Origin: an uncultured Eubacteriales bacterium
Lineage (GTDB): Bacteria; Bacillota; Clostridia; Oscillospirales; Oscillospiraceae
Assembly (NCBI GenBank): GCA_900554625.1
Contig: USHP01000025.1
Span: 1 to 13,025, forward strand
DNA length: 13,025 bases
Direction: 5' to 3'
Shown here: one piece after another, positions 9,287-13,025 of the stretch
Numbering within the stretch: position 1 is the first letter of the stretch
Layout of the letters: each line of letters opens with the position of its first letter
The notes under the pieces: model-generated
Told to the model about the DNA's origin: nothing
The model's database searches: none
What the model saw: only the letters and a program-made list of their open reading frames with translations
Program-made: the position numbers and the translations under genes

Positions 9287-9315
9287 TTGAAAACAACATC
9301 CCGGTGCAGTATAAT
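9287..9315 (+). promoter_or_regulatory. Sigma-A promoter of the retron
   Basis: TTGAAA at 9287-9292, exactly 17 bases, then a consensus TATAAT at 9310-9315. Transcription is expected to begin about seven bases later, near A9322/G9323, which is precisely the first base of the a1 arm of the predicted retron RNA. One promoter would serve both the non-coding RNA and the reverse transcriptase. Confidence 0.85.
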
Positions 9316-9321
9316 GCCCTC

Positions 9322-9331
9322 AGGAACAATA
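9322..9331 (+). repeat. Retron a1 arm (inverted repeat, left)
   Basis: AGGAACAATA is the exact reverse complement of the a2 arm at 9483-9492. It starts at the predicted transcription start and ends in the A of the AGC branch motif. Confidence 0.85.
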
Positions 9332-9390
9332 GCGTTCGTCAACACCCGTTGGCATCGGCAGCGAGTCGCTGCCGGTTCGCAGAAAACTGC

Positions 9391-9482
9391 CTCATTCGCA
9401 ATGCTCAGCCCAAGTGCTTGCGGTATTTCCGCACACCCTGTGTGCTTTCAGATACCGCCGCACACTTTGGCATACATTATGG
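9391..9482 (+). other. Predicted msd region (template for msDNA)
   Basis: A long imperfect hairpin. Paired blocks from base to tip: AATG (9400-9403) with CATT (9475-9478); CAAGTG (9411-9416) with CACTTTG (9463-9469, one bulged T); GCGGTAT (9420-9426) with ATACCGC (9452-9458); and GCACAC (9431-9436) with GTGTGC (9440-9445) closed by a CCT loop. Internal loops separate the blocks. Reverse transcription would start near a2 and run toward the msr, giving single-stranded DNA of roughly 80-90 nt; the exact ends cannot be read from the sequence. Confidence 0.65.
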
Positions 9483-9492
9483 TATTGTTCCT
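9483..9492 (+). repeat. Retron a2 arm (inverted repeat, right)
   Basis: TATTGTTCCT pairs base for base with a1 at 9322-9331. It ends 24 bases before the RT start codon, with the RT ribosome site GGAGG (9504-9508) in between. Confidence 0.85.
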
Positions 9493-9516
9493 TACGGTTC
9501 AAGGGAGGAAAGTCAA

Positions 9517-10449
9517 ATGATTGTATACAGGGAGCTTTCCTCCCTTGAGCGTGATTTGGGAATCCCCGCCAAAACCCTCTATGCTGTCAGCAATTCCTTG
9601 GGACGGCACTATCGGATGGTTTCCATTCCGAAGAAAACCGGAGGGGTGCGAAACCTGATGGTGCCTGATGCTGTGCTGAAAACTATTCAGCGCAGCATTT
9701 CGGATGTTCTTTTGGCCCATATGCCCGTTTCTCCATACGCCACCGCTTACCGATTCGGCAGCTCCACACTGCGCAATGCGGCAGTACATGTGGGAAAACC
9801 TGTGGTGCTGAAACTGGATATTTACCACTTTTTCGACAGCATCCCCTATAGCCTGGTAAGGGAGAAGGCATTCCCCGCCCATATTTACGCAGAGAGAATT
9901 CGGACTCTGTTGACCATGCTCTGTTATCATAAGGATGTCCTGCCCCAGGGAGTGCCCAGATCTCCGACCATTGTCAATATTATTCTTTGTGATCTGGATA
10001 CGAAGATTGGGCGGTGGTGTGCGCAACGGGGGATTTCCTACACTCGTTACTGCGATGATTTGACCTTTTCCGGGGATTTCGAACCGAAGGACGTTATCGA
10101 ATTTGTTACGGCTCAGCTGGAATCTCTGGGACTGCTGCTCAATACCAATAAAACCCAAGTTCAGCGGCAAGGTCAGCAGCAGTTGATTACCGGCGTCATT
10201 GTCAATCAGAAGCCAGGCATCCCCGCCGCTTACCGCCGGAGACTGCGACAGGAAATGTACTATTGTCAGAAATTTGGTGTTGATGAACATCTGAAAACCC
10301 TTGACCAGGGAATTTCGGAAGAAGCATACCTGCGCCAATTGTTGGGAAAAGTCAATTATGTATTGCACATTTTGCCGGATTGCCAAGAATTCCAGCAATA
10401 CAGAACCTGGATTCTGAAACAACTGCGAAATGCTTCCCAAACAGAATAA
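9517..10449 (+). CDS. Retron-type reverse transcriptase
   Basis: 310 residues, the normal size of a stand-alone retron RT. Predicted to bind the RNA encoded just upstream, prime from its branch guanosine and copy the msd into msDNA. Motifs in order: RT1 with YRMVSIPKKTGGVRNL (32-47) and LKTIQRSI; the retron-specific NAxxH as NAAVH (87-91); motif A LDIYHFFDS with Asp101; motif B LPQGVPRSPTIVN (142-154); catalytic YCDD (178-181) in place of the commoner YADD; a region NTNKT; and ITGVIVN (224-230), where VTG is usual in retrons. LLGKVNYVLHI near the C-terminus also fits the family. No extra domain is fused. The ATG at 9517 has GGAGG at 9504-9508; the frame is open further upstream, but that stretch is the structured RNA. 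Its second half is AT-richer (about 40-47% GC in lines counted by eye) than the clp gene (about 57%), which hints at transfer. Confidence 0.93.
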   Translation: MIVYRELSSLERDLGIPAKTLYAVSNSLGRHYRMVSIPKKTGGVRNLMVPDAVLKTIQRSISDVLLAHMPVSPYATAYRFGSSTLRNAAVHVGKPVVLKLDIYHFFDSIPYSLVREKAFPAHIYAERIRTLLTMLCYHKDVLPQGVPRSPTIVNIILCDLDTKIGRWCAQRGISYTRYCDDLTFSGDFEPKDVIEFVTAQLESLGLLLNTNKTQVQRQGQQQLITGVIVNQKPGIPAAYRRRLRQEMYYCQKFGVDEHLKTLDQGISEEAYLRQLLGKVNYVLHILPDCQEFQQYRTWILKQLRNASQTE

Positions 10450-10454
10450 AAGGA

Positions 10455-10490
10455 GAGCCTGCGCCAGAATCGGCGCAGGCTCTGTTTCTG
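10455..10490. terminator. Bidirectional terminator between the retron RT and the LCP gene
   Basis: An 11-bp perfect stem, GAGCCTGCGCC (10455-10465) with GGCGCAGGCTC (10472-10482), and a six-base loop. It is followed on the + strand by TGTTTCTG and on the - strand by TCCTTTTATT. It lies between convergent genes and probably serves both. Confidence 0.88.
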
Positions 10491-10497
10491 TAATGGT

Positions 10498-11619
10498 TTA
10501 TTCGGTAGTACCCTCGGTGATGGGCATCATCAGCTTCTTGTTCTGGCCTTCGTCGAATTTCAGAACACTGGAGGGATAGCCATCCAGTTCGATAATCTCA
10601 CCCCAGTAAGTTTTTTCTACCGGACAAGTTCCGGTTTCCACTTTTAGCTCCGGCAGCAGGGGAAGAATCTCCCAGATGCAGGTGGTGATTTCATCGTTGG
10701 TCATATTGGTGGTGATCATGGGCAGGGCAGCATTGGCCAGTTCCTGCAGCTTGGTAAAGCCCAATCCCTTTACTTGGTTCAGAATTGCCTGAATCATATT
10801 TCTCTGCCGGGAGGTACGCTTGATATCGCTGTCACTGTCGCCAGCAGCCTTACGCATACGGGCATAAGCCAGCGCTGTGTCACCATCCATCCAGCAGGAG
10901 CCGGCATGGATATCTTCCTGCCAGACCTTGTCATCGTTGCGCAGGTATTCTGCTTCTGCCTCGGTCAGATCAATGGTAACACCGCCGATCAGGTTGACCA
11001 GGTCAATGACGGCCCGGAAATCCACTTCGATATCATAGTCTACATTGATGCCGAAGTTAATGTACAGGCAGCGGTTAACGGTATCCATGGCCAATGCGGT
11101 GCCGCCGGCCTTCCAGCCCAGATGATAGGCCAGATTGATTCTCTGGCGGCCGTAGTTGCTGTTTAGATCCTTGGGGTTCGGAAGCATGGCAAATGTATCC
11201 CGCAGGAAGGATGTCAGGGTCAGAGTTTTGGTGTTTTTGTTGACTGTGGCCAGAATCATGGTGTCCGCAATCCGGGATTCCTCCCCCTCACGGGAAGCCT
11301 GGCCTACAAGCAGAATGTTGATGATATCCAGTCCGGACTCTTTATACGGAAGGGTAGTGGGAACGGTGGTGGGTTCTGTCGTGGCTTCTGTAGTAACCGA
11401 CGTTGTTGCCGTCTCAGATGCCTGGGTAGGTGCTGTGGTGGGAACGGTGGCGGGAGTTGCCTGAAGGGAAGTGTTGTTGTTCAGGAACAGGAACCCAATC
11501 AAGCCGGCCACCACAACCAGCAGCACCACGGCAACCACAATCAATGTAATCAGAATGCCATTTCCGGAACCGTGGCTACCGTGACCGCCGCGGCTGGAAT
11601 AGCGTCCGCCTTTACTCAT
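10498..11619 (-). CDS. LytR-CpsA-Psr (LCP) family cell-wall protein
   Basis: 373 residues. LCP enzymes transfer undecaprenyl-linked polymers (teichoic acid, capsule) to peptidoglycan on the outer face of the membrane. A Gly/Ser/His-rich basic N-terminus (MSKGGRYSSRGG) precedes one transmembrane helix (about 21-46) and a Thr/Pro-rich linker (about 50-90). The LCP domain shows the expected landmarks: ILLVGQ, Arg116 and Asp119 in SRIADTM, Arg140-Asp141 in SFLRDT, RINLAY (160-165), DFRAVIDLVNLIGGV, and the Arg-rich segment YARMRKAAGD...RTSRQRN (252-273). Ligand specificity is not readable. The ATG is at 11617-11619 with GGAGG (complement of 11627-11631). It has its own promoter upstream. The next gene on the same strand encodes a small membrane protein with the same KGGRY start. 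Confidence 0.92.
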   Translation of the reverse strand: MSKGGRYSSRGGHGSHGSGNGILITLIVVAVVLLVVVAGLIGFLFLNNNTSLQATPATVPTTAPTQASETATTSVTTEATTEPTTVPTTLPYKESGLDIINILLVGQASREGEESRIADTMILATVNKNTKTLTLTSFLRDTFAMLPNPKDLNSNYGRQRINLAYHLGWKAGGTALAMDTVNRCLYINFGINVDYDIEVDFRAVIDLVNLIGGVTIDLTEAEAEYLRNDDKVWQEDIHAGSCWMDGDTALAYARMRKAAGDSDSDIKRTSRQRNMIQAILNQVKGLGFTKLQELANAALPMITTNMTNDEITTCIWEILPLLPELKVETGTCPVEKTYWGEIIELDGYPSSVLKFDEGQNKKLMMPITEGTTE

Positions 11620-11652
11620 GATAATACCTCCATAAAATGCTCATTTCATCTT

Positions 11653-11680
11653 ATTCTACCATTTTTTTATAAAAACTCAA
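11653..11680 (-). promoter_or_regulatory. Promoter of the LCP gene
   Basis: Read on the - strand: TTGAGT (11680-11675), 16 bases, then TAGAAT (11658-11653), with TG one base ahead of the -10, so an extended -10 element. The leader to the LCP start codon is about 27 bases. Confidence 0.7.
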
Positions 11681-11700
11681 GTACTTTTCTGGTTCGGAAG

Positions 11701-11732
11701 AAAAAAACAGCCGTCAGCATTCGCTGCCGGCT
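11701..11732 (-). terminator. Terminator of the small membrane protein gene
   Basis: On the - strand: AGCCG, one mismatch, CAGC, loop GAAT, GCTG, mismatch, CGGCT (11732-11709), followed by G and a run of T (complement of the A run at 11701-11707). It separates the small gene from the LCP gene downstream. Confidence 0.82.
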
Positions 11733-11746
11733 TGAAAAGTTAGAAG

Positions 11747-12064
11747 TCATTGTGTTGCCTGGGTTGTATTTTCTGTGGTTACAGGTGCTGTGGTTGCTGG
11801 AACTGTGGTTTCGACCTCACCGGTAGGCTTGTCCGGATTAAAGTCCATAATGGACTGCAGTTCATCGTCAGAGATATCCTTATCCTCATACTCAGCACGT
11901 TTGATCTGATCCAGCCAAGATCCCAGCGCAAAGGTAGTCAGCTCTTTGCGGAAGACATACAATCCGCCGACAACCAGCACCAGTACCAACAAAATACTGA
12001 CCAAGACCTTCAAACCACGGCCCTTCTTTTCTTTCGGCCTTAAATAACGCCCACCTTTGCCCAT
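11747..12064 (-). CDS. Small single-pass membrane protein with Thr-rich tail, unknown function
   Basis: 105 residues; no family recognised. The N-terminus MGKGGRYLRPKEKKGRG is basic and cytoplasmic by the positive-inside rule, followed by one transmembrane helix (about 18-38), a short extracellular stretch rich in Asp/Glu (YEDKDISDDELQSI), and a Thr/Pro-rich end (TTVPATTAPVTTENTTQATQ). The first seven residues match those of the neighbouring LCP protein at six positions, and both have Thr/Pro-rich segments on the outer side, so a shared location or partnership in the cell envelope is plausible. It has its own promoter, ribosome site AGGAGG (complement of 12071-12076) and terminator, which supports a genuine gene. 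It lacks any enzymatic domain. Confidence 0.82.
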   Translation of the reverse strand: MGKGGRYLRPKEKKGRGLKVLVSILLVLVLVVGGLYVFRKELTTFALGSWLDQIKRAEYEDKDISDDELQSIMDFNPDKPTGEVETTVPATTAPVTTENTTQATQ

Positions 12065-12105
12065 GCTGCACCTCCTGGCTGAATGTTATAGATTGGTCCA
12101 CAAAT

Positions 12106-12134
12106 AGTATAACACAAAATTCAGAATTCTTCAA
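12106..12134 (-). promoter_or_regulatory. Promoter of the small membrane protein gene
   Basis: On the - strand: TTGAAG (12134-12129), 17 bases, TATACT (12111-12106), with TG one base before the -10 (extended -10). The leader is about 35 bases. Confidence 0.78.
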
Positions 12135-12150
12135 GAAGTTTTCTTTTTTG

Positions 12151-12180
12151 AATAAAAAACAGACAGCCGGATGGCTGCCT
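12151..12180 (-). terminator. Terminator of the ferredoxin gene
   Basis: On the - strand: AGGCAGCC (12180-12173), loop ATCC, GGCTGTCT (12168-12161; one G-U pair), then GTTTTTTATT. It begins about ten bases after the ferredoxin stop codon. Confidence 0.85.
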
Positions 12181-12189
12181 GTTTGGTGA

Positions 12190-12576
12190 TTACTTCTCTA
12201 CGATTTCCAGCAGTTCCATGGGGCAGGCCTTGACGCAGATGCCGCAGGCGATACACTTGGAAGCAGGATTCTCGGGTTTGAGAACCATGACATGCATGGG
12301 ACAGGCTTCCACGCACTTGCCGCAGCTGACGCACTTCTTCTTGTTGATCATGTACACGCCGGTCTTGGGGTTCTGGGTGATGGCCTCGTGCTCACAAGAT
12401 CTCATGCACTTGCCGCACTGGATGCAGGTCTGGGGCTTGGCACCGGTACCCTTGGCAACGATCTTGATGCAGGACAGATCCTCATCAAATTCCTTATAGA
12501 AAGCCTCGGAGCAGGCGCTGACGCACTGCAGACATGCCATGCACTCTACATTTTTCTTAACAGCGAGCTTCTTCAT
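12190..12576 (-). CDS. Polyferredoxin, four 4Fe-4S motifs
   Basis: 128 residues, cytosolic (no signal or membrane segment). Electron carrier. Four complete CxxCxxCxxxC motifs are present: C12-C15-C18-C22, C51-C54-C57-C61, C82-C85-C88-C92 and C108-C111-C114-C118, enough for four [4Fe-4S] clusters, plus a lone C36. The last two end in CP, as in classical bacterial ferredoxins; the first two lack the proline (CS and CE). Spacing resembles the HydN/CooF/AOR-associated electron-transfer subunits, but no partner enzyme is next to it, so its redox partner is unknown. The ATG is at 12574-12576, with AAGGAG on the - strand (complement of 12588-12593). It appears monocistronic. Confidence 0.92.
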   Translation of the reverse strand: MKKLAVKKNVECMACLQCVSACSEAFYKEFDEDLSCIKIVAKGTGAKPQTCIQCGKCMRSCEHEAITQNPKTGVYMINKKKCVSCGKCVEACPMHVMVLKPENPASKCIACGICVKACPMELLEIVEK

Positions 12577-12611
12577 AACAGAGAACTCTCCTTTATTTTT
12601 AATTCTATTTT

Positions 12612-12640
12612 ATTATACATGCTGGCGAAGGAAAAAGCAA
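12612..12640 (-). promoter_or_regulatory. Promoter of the ferredoxin gene
   Basis: On the - strand a consensus TATAAT (12617-12612) lies 17 bases from TTGCTT (12640-12635), a weak -35. The leader to the ATG is about 30 bases. Confidence 0.6.
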
Positions 12641-12701
12641 TGCCAAATTCAAAAAGGGTCGAATTTTCCAAGTGTCGTTTTGTGTCGGTATTTTGGTGAG
12701 A

Positions 12702-12744
12702 ATTTCCAGAGCCTTTCCGGTCTAAACCCTGAATTCCTGGAAAT
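12702..12744 (+). repeat. Inverted repeat upstream of the lipoprotein gene
   Basis: ATTTCCAG (12702-12709) and CTGGAAAT (12737-12744) are perfect 8-base complements separated by 27 bases, in the 204-base gap between the divergent ferredoxin and lipoprotein genes. It could be an operator or a leader hairpin; there is no T-run after it. No convincing -35/-10 pair for the lipoprotein gene was found in this gap. Confidence 0.4.
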
Positions 12745-12780
12745 AATAGCTTTGACACAAGTACAATGGAGGTTACCAAA

Positions 12781-13025
12781 ATGAAAAAGTACAGCATATT
12801 TGTGTTGGCACTTGTCCTTACCGCGGCGCTGCTGGTTGGGTGTGGATGTACCAATCAGAATATGGGCAATACGTCGGAACCCACAGTTCTGCCCACCAAT
12901 GAGGAAGTCTGGACCACCGACGGCACCACAGAGATGACAACCATCCCCACCACCACGGAAACCATGCCCAAGGATACCACCGAGGCAACCATTGACCATG
13001 GAAACGGTCCGCTGGATGATACCAC
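12781..13025 (+). CDS. Thr-rich lipoprotein, N-terminal fragment cut by window end
   Basis: The frame is open from ATG 12781 to the edge (81 complete codons, no stop). It starts with a typical lipoprotein signal peptide: MKKYS, a hydrophobic stretch, and the lipobox LLVGC with the lipidated cysteine at residue 21. What follows is Thr/Glu/Pro-rich low complexity (TTDGTTEMTTIPTTTETMP), probably a linker between the lipid anchor and a domain beyond the window. The ribosome site GGAGGT (12768-12773) is at ideal spacing. Function cannot be told from this piece. The Thr-rich style matches the two nearby membrane proteins at 10498-12064. Confidence 0.85.
   Translation, partial: MKKYSIFVLALVLTAALLVGCGCTNQNMGNTSEPTVLPTNEEVWTTDGTTEMTTIPTTTETMPKDTTEATIDHGNGPLDDT

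Larger units (their letters stand above)
9322..9492 (+). ncRNA. Retron msr-msd non-coding RNA (predicted)
   Basis: About 171 nt, template and primer for the reverse transcriptase encoded just downstream. Its ends form a perfect 10-bp duplex (a1 9322-9331 with a2 9483-9492). The end of a1 merges into AGC (9331-9333), the conserved position whose G (9332) would provide the 2'-OH branch point. The msr part has three hairpins: 9338-9353 (6 bp, one G-U, loop ACCC), 9356-9374 (8 bp GC-rich, three-base loop AGT) and 9379-9390 (4 bp, loop AAAA). The msd part is a long imperfect hairpin from about 9391 to 9482. The order promoter, a1, branch G, msr, msd, a2, RT is that of known retrons. The pairings were found by direct reading of the bases; that msDNA is made is inference. 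No sequence match to a named retron is claimed. Confidence 0.85.

Noticed and set aside
9304..9516. In-frame upstream extension of the reverse transcriptase (71 extra codons)
   Set aside because: The stretch overlaps the promoter -10 and the whole structured RNA, and the ATG at 9517 has an ideal ribosome site; the translated extension does not look like a protein domain.
9279..10449. Diversity-generating retroelement or group II intron
   Set aside because: No template/variable repeat pair, no maturase or endonuclease domain and no domain V/VI-like RNA were seen; NAxxH and the a1/a2 RNA point to a retron.
12752..12767. Promoter TTGACA...TACAAT for the lipoprotein gene
   Set aside because: The two hexamers are only four bases apart and overlap the ribosome-binding region, so they cannot act as a -35/-10 pair.

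Overview
The window looks like a chromosomal segment from a Gram-positive, anaerobic Bacillota, probably class Clostridia (Oscillospiraceae-like). This is inferred from the group II ECF transporter block beside truA, a ClpE-type zinc-finger Clp ATPase, a LytR-CpsA-Psr (LCP) protein, a 16-cysteine polyferredoxin, a lipoprotein signal peptide and strong GGAGG ribosome-binding sites. Coding GC is in the mid-50s percent where I counted sample lines by eye. No rRNA, tRNA, CRISPR array, insertion sequence or integrase was seen.

Left part (1-6834, + strand): six tightly packed co-directional genes that look like one operon. They are a bifunctional class A penicillin-binding protein (5' end cut by the window), a class I SAM-dependent methyltransferase, EcfA1, EcfA2 and EcfT (the energising module of a vitamin/micronutrient ECF importer), and the tRNA pseudouridine synthase TruA. 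Junctions run from a 7-base overlap to a 31-base gap. Next, with its own extended -10 promoter, comes a ClpE-like unfoldase (6940-9231), closed by a strong intrinsic terminator.

Centre (9279-10482): the most interesting part. A self-contained retron sits between the clp terminator and a bidirectional terminator. It has a near-consensus sigma-A promoter (TTGAAA, 17 bases, TATAAT), a non-coding RNA of about 171 nt, and a 310-residue retron-type reverse transcriptase. The RNA begins with a 10-base a1 arm at the predicted transcription start, followed by the AGC that supplies the branching G, three msr hairpins, a long imperfect msd hairpin, and an a2 arm perfectly complementary to a1. The RT carries the retron hallmark NAxxH and variant YCDD and ITG motifs. 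No effector gene accompanies it: the neighbours on both sides are ordinary cellular genes, so this is a candidate minimal (orphan) retron.

Right part (10498-12576, - strand): three separately transcribed genes, each with its own promoter; the two small upstream ones have dedicated terminators and the LCP gene shares the bidirectional one. They are an LCP cell-wall ligase-like protein, a 105-residue single-pass membrane protein sharing the unusual N-terminus xKGGRY with the LCP protein, and a ferredoxin with four CxxCxxCxxxC clusters. At the right edge (12781 onward, + strand) the start of a Thr-rich lipoprotein is cut by the window end.
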